Positions 35,856 to 44,890 are shown, counted from the first letter of the stretch. The stretch is DNA of 64,000 nt from DASRDU01 sp046331565 (GCA_046331565.1 JAXLQP010000003.1:372001-436000), one strand, 5' to 3'. Made by a program: numbers and translations. Notes: generated from the sequence alone by a model not told the origin.

Positions 35856-38419
35856 TGCCTGAAGAGATAAAAATCATCTGCCGCCGCAAAGCCCTGCGCG
35901 CCCGCTTTGATCTTTGCGCCGAAAGCGACGGTCACTGAGTTGTGTCCTTTGCCGACTTCAAAATCAACGCTCACGCGCGTCCATTTTTCGCTGCCTGTGG
36001 CGGCGCGCTTTGCGGCTGCGCCCTGCGGAGTCACGTTTATTTCTGATTCAACTCCGCCGCTGTTGATGAGCCAGGCGATCAGCGTGTAGCGGCCCGACTC
36101 AAGACCAGTCACCTGCTGCCGCGCTTCGCCGTCGCCTCCGGCAATCAGCAAACGGCGCAGCCCCGTGTGCGCGCAGCATTCATTCGGGCGCGCTTTGCCT
36201 GACAACTTCCACACATTGCTCGCGGCGTGTTCGCCCCACTGTTCCGTTTCAAAGCTGCCGTTGAGCAGCAGGTTCTGCGGCACGATCAGCCGCTTCATCG
36301 CACAATCATCGAATGCAGCGCGCATGCCTTCAGTAAACAGGCCCGGACGCGCTGCGCCAGGATTGAAGCGGGCCGCCGCAATCTCTTTTTCATCCAGCCA
36401 GAAAGTAAACGCCGTCCCCTGCCGCACGACGCGAATCGTGTGGTAAGCGTCGTATTCAAACCCGCGCGGCAGATCAACGCTGAATGATTCCCTGCTTTCG
36501 CCCCTGGCCACGCGCTGAACGTGAAAGCGGGCGAATGGCCAGATGTTTTTATCAAACCCGGCCAGAATCATTTCATCAGCCTCATTCGCCGCCGCCACAA
36601 CACCCGTTTTCGCTGTTACTGAATCAGCATCGCGCACGCGCACGCTGGCGATGAATTCATAATTTTCAGCCGCATCACCCTTGAGCGCGATGCTGCGCCC
36701 GCTGCCGCCCGCGACCTGATGCAGCGCGCCCTCTTCAGCCACCCAGACGCCGCTCTTTGTCGTCCAGTTGAAAGCCGGATCATCGAATGTGTCTTCGTAA
36801 GACGAGGTCAGCGCCACTCCGTCAAAATCGGCCTGCGTGTTGATGGTCTGCAATCCGGCCACGCCCGCGCCAATCTCGAAGCTGCGCGTTTGCAGATTCA
36901 CGCCATCGAGCGCAACCGTCACGCGCCCGCCGTTTCTGGTAATCAGCAACTGATGCCACGCATCGAATCTGAAACCGGGCGGCAGCGCCGTCTGTTGCGG
37001 CGCGATGTTTTCGCCCTTCAGTCGCCCGGCAGTAATCAGCATCCGGTCATCACGATCAAGCCAGACATCAACGCGATTGTCAGCGTCAGCATAATAAGCC
37101 ACCACCCCAATCGCCGCCCTGATTGAATGATTCGCCTGCGCGCTTCTGAGATTCACTTCAAGCACATAGTTGTTCAGCTTTTCAGTGCGCAGCAGCGCAA
37201 CTGACTGGCCTGAAGCTGCACGCGCCTGCCGCGCCTCGTTGCCGGTCACGCGCCAGTCACCCGCGACCGTCTGCCAGTTGTCACCGAGCGGCCCGTCAGC
37301 GCGATTGAAATTGTCAGCAAACAACGGGCGATCAGGCGGCGCGGTTTCAGCCAGCGTGGGCGGCTGCATCCACATCCGGTCGTGTATCCAGTAGAGGCGA
37401 TCAATAAAGGTCAGCCGGTCGCCCGGCCCGTAAAACGGCACGACGCGCGCGTGATAAGCGCAGATGTCATCCACATTGTTCGGCGCTTTGACCAGCGAAT
37501 TGTGGCCGGGGGCTTCGACAAAATTCGTGCTGCGCAGAATCGGCGGCACAACCTTGCGCCATCCGGGACCGCTGAGTCCGCCCTGCCACACGCTGTCACT
37601 CACCGCATAAGCCAGCGCGTAAGTCGGCAAATCCCACGACCCGCCGCTGTACATCAGATAATAATGCCCGTGCCGTTTGATGACGGTCGGGCCTTCGTTG
37701 GTGTAACGCAGTGTGCCGTTGTTCGGATCACCATCCTTGTCTTCCCAGGCTTCGCTGCCGCGCACGATGTGCGAAGGCCTGCCTGCCACCGCATCCCACG
37801 CCGTCATCCGATCAGCGACAATGCCCGCGCCCGGCAGTCGCGGTTCATAGAGGTAACTGTAAAAAAGAAACTCTTCGCCGGTATCAGGGTCTTTGAAAAC
37901 GTGACCATCAATGCCCCAGCCCGGCGTCACCGGCTGCCCCGCATCAACAAACGGCCCGGCAGGCGAATCGCTCACCGCAACACCGACGCGCCGCGTCATC
38001 TCGCCCACGCGCCAGTCAGGCGAAGCCTTCGCTGCCGTGTAGTAAAGATAGAACCTGCCGTTGCGGTAAACGACTTCGGGCGCCCACACATCAGCCTGAT
38101 TCCAGGCGTCAGCGTTTTTCGATGATGACAGCACCGGCCCGATAAAATCCCAGTTGACCAGATCGGTCGAGTGATAAGCCGTGATCGGATCACCAGTGCA
38201 GTACAGGTAATATTCGCCGTTCCATTTGAGAATGAACGGATCAGCAATCCCGCCACCCGGCTTTTGCGGATCGCCCACCACCGGATTGGTGTACGGGCGC
38301 TGCGCGAAGGCGGGGGAGGACAGGAGAAGGAGAAGAAGAAGGTTCACGCAGAGGCGCAGAGACGCGGAGAGAAGAGAGGAAGAAGGAGGAAAAGAGGAAG
38401 AAGAAAGAGAAGTGAACAA
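35852..38419 (-). CDS. Large secreted GH43 enzyme with accessory beta-sandwich and C-terminal binding domains
   Basis: 855 residues from the TTG at 38419. The catalytic propeller (about 40-345) has IADPFILKWNGEYYLY, GWGIDGHVFKD and YTNEGPTVIKRHGHYYL with the expected Asp/Asp/Glu. Two concanavalin-like modules follow (about 370-525, 530-695; FADNFNRADGPLGDNW and YEDTFDDPAFNW), then a carbohydrate-binding-like domain beginning LLLNGSFETEQWGE. The start is uncertain: ATG 38560, TTG 38419 (GGAAAGG upstream) and GTG 38347 are all in frame. The signal peptide core NLLLLLLLSSPAFAQ lies in or next to the CGCAGAGG repeat. Confidence 0.82.
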   Translation of the reverse strand: MFTSLSSSSFPPSSSLLSASLRLCVNLLLLLLLSSPAFAQRPYTNPVVGDPQKPGGGIADPFILKWNGEYYLYCTGDPITAYHSTDLVNWDFIGPVLSSSKNADAWNQADVWAPEVVYRNGRFYLYYTAAKASPDWRVGEMTRRVGVAVSDSPAGPFVDAGQPVTPGWGIDGHVFKDPDTGEEFLFYSYLYEPRLPGAGIVADRMTAWDAVAGRPSHIVRGSEAWEDKDGDPNNGTLRYTNEGPTVIKRHGHYYLMYSGGSWDLPTYALAYAVSDSVWQGGLSGPGWRKVVPPILRSTNFVEAPGHNSLVKAPNNVDDICAYHARVVPFYGPGDRLTFIDRLYWIHDRMWMQPPTLAETAPPDRPLFADNFNRADGPLGDNWQTVAGDWRVTGNEARQARAASGQSVALLRTEKLNNYVLEVNLRSAQANHSIRAAIGVVAYYADADNRVDVWLDRDDRMLITAGRLKGENIAPQQTALPPGFRFDAWHQLLITRNGGRVTVALDGVNLQTRSFEIGAGVAGLQTINTQADFDGVALTSSYEDTFDDPAFNWTTKSGVWVAEEGALHQVAGGSGRSIALKGDAAENYEFIASVRVRDADSVTAKTGVVAAANEADEMILAGFDKNIWPFARFHVQRVARGESRESFSVDLPRGFEYDAYHTIRVVRQGTAFTFWLDEKEIAAARFNPGAARPGLFTEGMRAAFDDCAMKRLIVPQNLLLNGSFETEQWGEHAASNVWKLSGKARPNECCAHTGLRRLLIAGGDGEARQQVTGLESGRYTLIAWLINSGGVESEINVTPQGAAAKRAATGSEKWTRVSVDFEVGKGHNSVTVAFGAKIKAGAQGFAAADDFYLFRQ

Positions 38420-38520
38420 ACCTTCAGCCTTTCCTTCTGCTCTGCTTTCCTCTGTGCCTCTGCGCCTCTGCGTGAACCTTCTTCTGTTTTCCTCTGTGCC
38501 TCTGCGCCTCTGCGTGAGAC
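38336..38520. repeat. 8-nt periodic CGCAGAGG repeat, left of GxxExxY gene
   Basis: Arm 1 (38336-38361) pairs perfectly over 26 nt with 38458-38483; a further copy of the second arm follows in direct orientation at 38491-38520. Units are CGCAGAGG, CGCAGAGA, CGCGGAGA. The spacer holds purine tracts. The element spans the 5' end of the large GH43 gene and reaches the stop of the GxxExxY gene. Confidence 0.92.
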
Positions 38521-38522
38521 TG

Positions 38523-38906
38523 TTATTCCTTAAGCCCGTTGACGACTCTTGAAATTCCATCTTTGATCAGCTCACTCCCGAAGTTGATGAGCAGACCGAC
38601 GCGTTTATCGGCCAGCCTGAGATATGTCAGCAGTTGTTTTCTGTGTACGGGCGCCATGATTTCGACTGATTTGATTTCGACAATCACCTGATTTTCGACT
38701 ATCAGATCAGCGCGAAAGCCCATTTCCAGATGAACCGTTTCATACACCACCGGAATCGCCTGCTGCCGCACAACTTTCAAACCGCGCTTTTCCAGTTCGT
38801 ATGCCAGCGCCGCTTCATACACAGATTCCAGCAGCCCCGGCCCCAGCGTTGTATGAATGTGATAAGCGGCGTCAACGATGATTCCCGTAATTTCATTTTC
38901 ACGCAT
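38523..38906 (-). CDS. GxxExxY protein (PD-(D/E)xK-like)
   Basis: 127 residues, the usual size. The name-giving motif is GLLESVY at residues 24-30 (in HTTLGPGLLESVYEAAL). Asp66 in FRADLIVENQ, Glu76 and Lys78 in VIVEIKS form a D-x9-E-x-K pattern like PD-(D/E)xK nucleases; cleavage activity is inferred, not shown. The function of the family is unknown. The gene is bracketed by two copies of the CGCAGAGG repeat and is a foreign-looking insert between the CRTAC1 and GH43 genes. The stop codon lies 3 nt from the left repeat. The start is ATG 38906. Confidence 0.88.
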   Translation of the reverse strand: MRENEITGIIVDAAYHIHTTLGPGLLESVYEAALAYELEKRGLKVVRQQAIPVVYETVHLEMGFRADLIVENQVIVEIKSVEIMAPVHRKQLLTYLRLADKRVGLLINFGSELIKDGISRVVNGLKE

Positions 38907-38924
38907 GGCAGCTTCCTGAAAGGT

Positions 38925-39121
38925 TCACGCAGAGGCGCAGAGACGCAGAGGAAGAAGAGAGAAAAGAGAGAGAAGAGAGAAGAGAGAACCAGAACGAGCA
39001 GGGCAACGAAATGCATCGAGCAGGGCAGCAGGGGCAAACACTCAAACCATCTCACACTCACTTACTTCCTCTCCTCTCTTTCTCTTCTCTCTTCTCTCCG
39101 CGTCTCTGCGCCTCTGCGTGA
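38925..39121. repeat. 8-nt periodic CGCAGAGG repeat, right of GxxExxY gene
   Basis: Arms TCACGCAGAGGCGCAGAGAC GC at 38925-38946 and 39100-39121 pair perfectly over 22 nt, with a 153-nt spacer made of a purine tract, a central unique part and a pyrimidine tract. It starts 19 nt upstream of the GxxExxY start codon and ends 6 nt from the CRTAC1 stop. The outer border GAGACTATTATT matches GAGACTGTTATT at the left repeat. Confidence 0.92.
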
Positions 39122-39126
39122 GACTA

Positions 39127-40818
39127 TTATTTCCCCTTCCCCTGCTCCTCCGCTTCCACGACTTTCACCATCTGATCAGCCTTCACATCTGCCAGGCGCT
39201 GCACGATGCCGCTCGGCCAGCGGATTTCAATGGTCTTTGCCATCCCCTCCGCGCCCAGCCCGAAATGCACGCGCCGGTCGCTGGCTGACTGGTAACTCGA
39301 TGCTGTCGAAACATACTGATACTGAGTTTTGCCTGAAGAGCTGATGAGTCTGACCTGCGCGCCCAGCCCGTCATGATTCGATTTTGTCCCGCTCAGGCTG
39401 AGCATCAGCCAGTGCTGTTTGTTGCCGCCATCGTTGCGCAGCAGCACAGGCCGCCCGTCCAGCGTAGCCATCACAATGTCAACATCGCCGTCATTGTCCA
39501 GGTCGCCAAAGGCTGCGCCCCGGCCTGCATAAGTTTCATTGAAGGCCTTGCCCATGCGCGCCGAAACATTCACGAAGCGTTTGCCATCATTGCGCAGCAG
39601 CAGCGGCGGCAGCAGGTATTTCAGACTCGGCGTGGTCTTTTCGATAGTGTCGAGGACGTGGCTTTGCGACACGAAAATGTCCTTGAGTCCGTCATTGTCG
39701 TAATCGAAAAACTTAATGCCCCAGCCCGACATCAGCAGCGTTGATTCACCCAGCCCGGCTGAACTGGTCGTGTAATTGAACGTCCGGTCGCCGTTGTTGC
39801 GAAAGAGCGCATACATTTCATTGCCGAGCGCCGTGTCAACAATGTCGGGCCAGCCGTCGTTGTCGTAATCGTTGAAATCGGTTCCCATTCCGGCAAAGGT
39901 TCTGCCATCTTCGTTGTAACCGACTCCGGCCACCAGCCCAACATCCTCAAAAGTGCCGTCGCCCTTGTTGTGCCACAGATACTGCCGGATCGAATCGTTG
40001 GCCACGAACACATCAGTCCACCCGTCGTGATCGTAATCATTGAAAGCCACGCCGAGCGCCTTGCCTTCGAGGCTGGCAATGCCTGACGGCTTTGACACGT
40101 CAGTAAACGTGCCGTCGCCGTTGTTGCGAAAGAGCAGGCTCGTGATGCCCTTGTAATTGTCAGGATGACAATAAGCGCGCCAGCCCGGCTCCTGCTTGCC
40201 GCACCAGACATTCGCTTCCCACGACCACGTCAGGTAACGGCAGACAAAAAGATCAGGTCGCCCATCATTGTTGTAATCAAAAAAGCCCGCGCTCGATGAC
40301 CAGCCGCCGCCCGCGACACCAGCCTTCGCCGTTACGTCAGTAAACGTGCCGTTGCCGTTGTTGTGATAGAGCGTGTTGCCGCCGTAACCGGTCACATACA
40401 AATCCGCGTAACCGTCATTGTCGTAATCAGCGACGGCTGCGCCGAAATCGTAGCGTGTGCCTGCGACACCGGCCTTTTCAGTCACATCAGTAAAAGTGCC
40501 GTCAGCATTCTGCTGATACAGACGGTTCCAGTATTTCGCTTCGCGCTTGTCGGGCTGCTGCGCCGAAGTCATCTTTTCATCGAGCTTCGCGCCATTGGTG
40601 AAGAAAATGTCGAGCCGCCCGTCATTGTTGTAATCAAACAAAGCAACGCCGCCGCCCATCGTTTCAGGCAGGAATTTGACTGATGTCTTTGAAGCTGCGT
40701 GCTGAAAGGTAATGCGGCTGGCAGCAGTGATGTCGGTAAACTGCACTTCACTCTGCGCCAGCGCGGCGAGCGGCAGCAGCAGGATTGAAATCACGGTTCT
40801 GACTGCTTGCAGAATCAT
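39127..40818 (-). CDS. CRTAC1 family protein (FG-GAP/VCBS repeats, ASPIC/UnbV C-terminus)
   Basis: 563 residues. The signal peptide is MILQAVRTVISILLLPLAAL followed by AQ. Blades of the FG-GAP propeller carry calcium-binding DxDxDG motifs (FDYNNDGRLDIFFTNG, DYDNDGYADLYVTG, DYDHDGWTDVFVAND, DLDNDGDVDIVMATL). The C-terminal ASPIC/UnbV domain reads YQSASDRRVHFGLGAEG. It is paralogous to 32086-33936, and the function is unknown. The frame is open upstream to 40920, but that part is encoded by the 40841 hairpin, so ATG 40818 was chosen. It lies between galK and the GxxExxY gene. Confidence 0.88.
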   Translation of the reverse strand: MILQAVRTVISILLLPLAALAQSEVQFTDITAASRITFQHAASKTSVKFLPETMGGGVALFDYNNDGRLDIFFTNGAKLDEKMTSAQQPDKREAKYWNRLYQQNADGTFTDVTEKAGVAGTRYDFGAAVADYDNDGYADLYVTGYGGNTLYHNNGNGTFTDVTAKAGVAGGGWSSSAGFFDYNNDGRPDLFVCRYLTWSWEANVWCGKQEPGWRAYCHPDNYKGITSLLFRNNGDGTFTDVSKPSGIASLEGKALGVAFNDYDHDGWTDVFVANDSIRQYLWHNKGDGTFEDVGLVAGVGYNEDGRTFAGMGTDFNDYDNDGWPDIVDTALGNEMYALFRNNGDRTFNYTTSSAGLGESTLLMSGWGIKFFDYDNDGLKDIFVSQSHVLDTIEKTTPSLKYLLPPLLLRNDGKRFVNVSARMGKAFNETYAGRGAAFGDLDNDGDVDIVMATLDGRPVLLRNDGGNKQHWLMLSLSGTKSNHDGLGAQVRLISSSGKTQYQYVSTASSYQSASDRRVHFGLGAEGMAKTIEIRWPSGIVQRLADVKADQMVKVVEAEEQGKGK

Positions 40819-40840
40819 TGTGACATTCTGTTTCAGAGTA

Positions 40841-40955
40841 AAAAGAGAGATGACGGAACACACGGAAATAACGAAACAGACGGAACGCTTCAGACGCTGT
40901 TCAGTTCTTCTTCCGTTCATTCCGTGATTTTCGTTTGTTTCGTCCTCTCTCTTTC
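40841..40955. repeat. 9-nt periodic ACGGAACAC hairpin (diverged arms)
   Basis: Arm 1 (40841-40886) carries AGAGAGATGACGGAACAC, ACGGAAATA, ACGAAACAG, ACGGAACG. Arm 2 (about 40905-40955) is a diverged complement with small indels. It fills the gap between the galK stop (40960) and the CRTAC1 start. Confidence 0.85.
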
Positions 40956-40959
40956 TGCT

Positions 40960-42126
40960 TCATTGCTCATCTGCGCCTGCCGAAGCCGAGCAGATGTAAA
41001 TTTCCGGCGTGTAACCTGTCGCCTGCTGATAGCCGTTCATCACGGCCTGCCTGAAGTCATCCACGTTTTCCGCGCTGACCAGATTGATGGTGCAGCCGCC
41101 GAAGCCGCCGCCGGTCATGCGCGCGCCGTAAACGCCTGCGAACTGTCCGGCCAGATTCACCATCAGATCAAGTTCATCGCAACTGACTTCGTAATCGTCG
41201 CGCAGACTGCGGTGCGATTCATTCATCAACTCACCGAAGGCCGCGAGGTCTGAACGTTCAAGCGCTTCAGCGGCAAGGAGGACGCGGGCGTTTTCGCTGA
41301 TGACGTGACGGCAGCGGCGATAAACCACTTCGGGCAGATCGCGCCCGTATGTTTCAAGTTCCTGAAGCGTCACGTCACGCAGCGCGCGAATGTCAGGCAG
41401 ATGCTGCGCCAGATGATGCACGCCTGCTTCGCACTGTTCGCGCCGCCGGTTGTATTCGCCGCTGGCGAGTTCGTGTTTGACCATCGTGTTGCAAATGACC
41501 AGGCGCACCTCATCTGACAGCGGCAGCAGGCGGTAATCGAGCGAGCGACAATCGAGCAGCAGCGCGTGTCCGGCCTGACCATTGCACGAAATGAACTGAT
41601 CCATAATGCCGCACCGCATGCCGACAAATTCGTTTTCAGCGTGCTGGCAGAGTTTAGCCAGTTCCACGCGGTCAACGCCGAATCCGGCAACGGTCAGCAG
41701 CGCGAAGCCTGTGGCAACTTCAATCGCGGCAGATGAACTCAGCCCCGCTCCAATCGGCACTTCGCCGCGCACCAGCAGATTTGCGCCCGGCAGCCGAAAG
41801 CCCGCCTGTTCGAGCGTCGCCGCCACGCCGCACACATAATCGCTCCAGTGTTCCTGACCGGACGGGCGCGAACGACGCGCAGTCAGTTCAGACAAATCAA
41901 AGTCGGCCTGATCGTCAAAGCCTTCGGAACTGATCACCAGACGACGGTCAGTGCGCGGCGCAATGGCAACGAAAGTTGAAAAGCCAATGGCCGCAGGCAT
42001 CACAAAACCATCGTTGTAATCGGTATGCTCACCGATCAGATTGACGCGGCCCGGCGCGCGAAAGATGCGCGGCGGCGTGCCATAAAGCGCCTCGAATTTC
42101 TCTTTCAGTCCGGTTGTCTGATTCAT
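40960..42126 (-). CDS. galK: Galactokinase
   Basis: 388 residues, the normal length. It phosphorylates alpha-D-galactose with ATP, the first committed step of the Leloir pathway, in the cytoplasm. GHMP-kinase motifs are all present: APGRVNLIGEHTDYNDGFV near residue 23 (galactokinase signature), the phosphate loop PIGAGLSSSAAIEVATGFAL near 125 and MTGGGFGGCTINLV near 335; CGIMDQFISC carries the catalytic Asp. ATG 42126 has AAAGGGAAAG upstream. The larger open frame to 42462 is repeat-encoded. It lies among the glycosidase genes, so galactose is probably a product of the locus; galT and galE are not in the window. Confidence 0.96.
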   Translation of the reverse strand: MNQTTGLKEKFEALYGTPPRIFRAPGRVNLIGEHTDYNDGFVMPAAIGFSTFVAIAPRTDRRLVISSEGFDDQADFDLSELTARRSRPSGQEHWSDYVCGVAATLEQAGFRLPGANLLVRGEVPIGAGLSSSAAIEVATGFALLTVAGFGVDRVELAKLCQHAENEFVGMRCGIMDQFISCNGQAGHALLLDCRSLDYRLLPLSDEVRLVICNTMVKHELASGEYNRRREQCEAGVHHLAQHLPDIRALRDVTLQELETYGRDLPEVVYRRCRHVISENARVLLAAEALERSDLAAFGELMNESHRSLRDDYEVSCDELDLMVNLAGQFAGVYGARMTGGGFGGCTINLVSAENVDDFRQAVMNGYQQATGYTPEIYICSASAGADEQ

Positions 42127-42176
42127 CTTTCCCTTTTCTGATTCAAGCGCAGAAAGTTTGTCGGCAAATCCTTTCA

Positions 42177-42345
42177 CCACGAAGAACACGAAGGGAAGAA
42201 AGAAGAGGAGAAGAGGGGAAAAGGGGAAGAGGAGAAAGGGAAAAGGTGATGCACACAAACTGGAACTCAGAAGTTCTTTGCGCCTCTTCACCTTTTCTCC
42301 TTTTCTCCTCTTCTTTCTTCCCTTCGTGTTCTTCGTTTCTTCGTG
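42177..42345. repeat. 9-nt periodic CACGAAGAA hairpin with purine tract
   Basis: Arm 1 (42177-42212) is CACGAAGAA, CACGAAGGG, AAGAAAGAAGAGGAGAA; arm 2 (42303-42345) is its complement with an 8-nt duplication (TTTCTTCG). The spacer adds further A/G-rich and C/T-rich runs. It lies 38 nt after the GH51 stop. Confidence 0.9.
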
Positions 42346-42382
42346 GTTGTCAAAGAATTCTCTGCCGCCTGCTTTGTCGCTT

Positions 42383-44401
42383 TCATCTGCTGCGGCTGAT
42401 GTTGAGTGTGATGACTGAAACCGAATGCGGCGGCAGGTCAACGCTGAATGTGCGCGCGGCATTGACCGCTGCGCGTCTGATCGAAACCGCTGCGGGTGTG
42501 GCGAAGCTGTTGAAGTCGGTCAGTGAATCGGCATTGATGGTTTCAATTTCGCCTTTCGGTTCAACTTCACATCCGTTCAGGGTGATGGTGGTCTGCAATG
42601 TCTGCTGGCTGGTGTTGACGGTTTTGATAAAGATCCGGCTGCCGTCTGCTGAACGACTGGTGACAACATCGAGGACAGAAATGCCCGCGCCTTCGCGGCT
42701 GCTGTTGAATGCCGGGCTGCTGATTTTTGCGGCCAGCCGTTCAGCGCCGAGCCGCGTCGCGTAAAGCTGATTGACCCAATAAACCGGAGTCACAAAAACT
42801 CCGTGACGACTGGCCTGAATGATGCCGCCCGGCCAGCCGTTGATCAGATCAGACACTGCGCTCATCGTCACGAGATCGCCCTTGCGCTCAAAAACATTCA
42901 TCAGCCGCGCACCGTAAAGCGCCGCCAGCATCGAATGCTGCTGCGGTTCGGGCAGATCAAGGCCCCACTCATTGATGTTCAGTCTGATCTGACGACGCGG
43001 CGCAAGTTCGCGGATCAGCTTTTCAACTTCGCCGTAAAAGCGTTCGTAATGCAGCGGTCGCGCCATCAGGTTCAGCACGTCGCCGCGCATTTCACGCGTG
43101 CCGTAATAATGATGAATCGCCAGCCAGTCAATTTCATCACCGGCCAGTTTCAGCACCGTGCGGTTCCATTCCTGGTTGTTGTCACCAACGGCAATGAATC
43201 TGATCGTCGGATCAACCGCGCGCATCGCGGCCACGTAGCGTTTGTAATTGCGCGCATAGGTCGTCGCGTCAGAATGCCCGCGCACCCAGTCGCCCCAGAT
43301 TTCATTGCCGATTTCCCAGTATCTGACGCCGTAAGGTTCAGCGTGGCCGTTGCGGGCGCGCATTGCGCCATACTTCGATGTGGCCGGGCCGTTGCAGTAT
43401 TCAACCCACGCGGCAGCTTCAGCGGCTGTTGCGCCGCGCCCTTCGACATTGACCGTCAGCGAGGGTTCAGCGCCGACGTTGCGACAGAAGCGAATGAATT
43501 CATCAGTGCCGATGTCGCCCGGTTCGGGTTCATTCTTCCAGGAAAGATTGATCCAGGTCGGACGCTCATCGCGCGGGCCAATGCCCCATTGCCAGTGATA
43601 ATCCTGCGCGACATTGCCGCCGGGCCAGCGAATAAAGGCCGGATGCAATGCTCTGACTCTTTCGAGTACATCGCGGCGCACACCATCAATCGCATCGCCC
43701 GGCAGCAGCGAAACCTGATCCACCCACAACCGCCCGCGTCCATTGAATAAGATCGCCAGCCGCGCCAGCGCATCGTTCTTTGATGGCTTCAGCGTGAATT
43801 CATATTTCTTCCAGTCGCCGCTGACACTGCCGATTTCAGTTTCAGCATAAACTTCGCCGCCCGTCACATCGGCTTCGAGCGCCACGCTGACGCTGCCCTT
43901 GTAATCATCGGACTTCAGCCACACGTAACCGCGATAATCCAGACCCTGCCGCACCGGAAAGCGGCTCTGATAAATGCCGTGACGCAGCACAACGCCGGGG
44001 CCGGTCTGCACGCGCAGCGAATGACCGCCAATCAGACCTTCGGTTTTTGGCGCGTTCGGATAAGACACCGCCTCGTCGTAATGAAACGACAAGCCGTAAT
44101 CATCGTTGCGGTCGTCGGGGTAACGCTCCCAGTACCGCGACAGGCCAGGCGCATTCGGCGGTTCTTCAAAGCTGCGATTGCGCACCAGTTCAGCCGACAT
44201 TCCACCCTTGACGCCCTCGAACATAAATTCAATGAACTGCCCGTAAAGCGTCGGGCTGATGCGGCCTTCAATTCTGCCCGCATCAATTTCAATGCGCGCC
44301 GCAGCCGTCTGTGCAGGCAAACGAGCATTCAGCCCCGAGAGCAGCAACAGCACCACAACCAGCCTTGCCGCGCGAATCAAATGTTCAGATACAAATTGCA
44401 T
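42383..44401 (-). CDS. Alpha-L-arabinofuranosidase, GH51, secreted
   Basis: 672 residues from ATG 44401 (alternative ATG 44455). A signal peptide (LVVVLLLLSGLNARLPAQ) is followed by GRISPTLYGQFIEFMFEG, typical of GH51 N-termini, a carbohydrate-binding-like module (about 110-220), the catalytic barrel with the acid/base Glu in RYWEIGNEIWGDW and the nucleophile Glu in IRLNINEWGLD, and a C-terminal beta-sandwich. The enzyme releases terminal arabinofuranose from arabinan or arabinoxylan. Export is predicted, in line with the secreted GH43 enzymes downstream. Confidence 0.93.
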   Translation of the reverse strand: MQFVSEHLIRAARLVVVLLLLSGLNARLPAQTAAARIEIDAGRIEGRISPTLYGQFIEFMFEGVKGGMSAELVRNRSFEEPPNAPGLSRYWERYPDDRNDDYGLSFHYDEAVSYPNAPKTEGLIGGHSLRVQTGPGVVLRHGIYQSRFPVRQGLDYRGYVWLKSDDYKGSVSVALEADVTGGEVYAETEIGSVSGDWKKYEFTLKPSKNDALARLAILFNGRGRLWVDQVSLLPGDAIDGVRRDVLERVRALHPAFIRWPGGNVAQDYHWQWGIGPRDERPTWINLSWKNEPEPGDIGTDEFIRFCRNVGAEPSLTVNVEGRGATAAEAAAWVEYCNGPATSKYGAMRARNGHAEPYGVRYWEIGNEIWGDWVRGHSDATTYARNYKRYVAAMRAVDPTIRFIAVGDNNQEWNRTVLKLAGDEIDWLAIHHYYGTREMRGDVLNLMARPLHYERFYGEVEKLIRELAPRRQIRLNINEWGLDLPEPQQHSMLAALYGARLMNVFERKGDLVTMSAVSDLINGWPGGIIQASRHGVFVTPVYWVNQLYATRLGAERLAAKISSPAFNSSREGAGISVLDVVTSRSADGSRIFIKTVNTSQQTLQTTITLNGCEVEPKGEIETINADSLTDFNSFATPAAVSIRRAAVNAARTFSVDLPPHSVSVITLNISRSR

Positions 44402-44534
44402 GAAGCACAGAATTACAGCCGGATTCGATGATCCGACAATCAATGGAATTTGCACAAACCAGCGTTGCAGCTCTGGCAGAGGCTCAATTTAATCAGGGAA
44501 ACGCTGGCTGAAAGAATCATTCACTTATCGGTTT

Positions 44535-44760
44535 CAGCCCCGAAGGGGCGCAATTCAATAGCCGGGGGTGAAGCGGCAGCGGAACCCCCGGTACGGATTT
44601 ACAAAAGAGCGCCAGCCCTGAAAGGGCGTCAGTGTTTCGGCAGATGTGTTCCTGACAGGTTTACTGTCGCCCTTTCAGGGCTGCGTTGTTTCGATAATGC
44701 GTACCGGGGGTTCCGCTGCCGCTTCACCCCCGGCTATTGAATTGCGCCCCTTCGGGGCTG
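44535..44760. repeat. Perfect 61-bp inverted repeat with nested 15-bp pair
   Basis: Arms at 44535-44595 and 44700-44760 are perfectly complementary over 61 nt; words include CAGCCCCGAAGGGGCGCAAT and GCCGGGGGTGAAGCGGCAGC. The 104-nt interior contains a second pair, AGCCCTGAAAGGGCG (44614-44628) with 44668-44682, each half of which can also fold alone. It lies between the GH2 stop (44891) and the GH51 start. Confidence 0.95.
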
Positions 44761-44890
44761 GAAGAACACAGGCCAATGATTCTCCGCGCCGTTCTCAAAA
44801 TTCATCACAGCAGCCATGCCAGTCAGGGCCTGAGAAAACTCAGCCCTCAATTTTCTGCCTTGTTTCGTCCTGATGTTTACAAGTCGTCTC

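Noticed and set aside
38226..38552. Plus-strand open frames across the CGCAGAGG repeat
   Set aside because: They derive from the repeat itself (FTQRRRG-type translations) and overlap the GH43 gene in antisense.
38336..39121. CRISPR-like array
   Set aside because: Repeat units are only 8 nt, arms are inverted rather than regularly spaced, and no cas genes are present.
42158..42418. Open frame of Lys/Arg/Gly-rich and Phe/Leu/Ser-rich blocks
   Set aside because: It is entirely encoded by the purine and pyrimidine tracts of the CACGAAG hairpin and is not a plausible protein.
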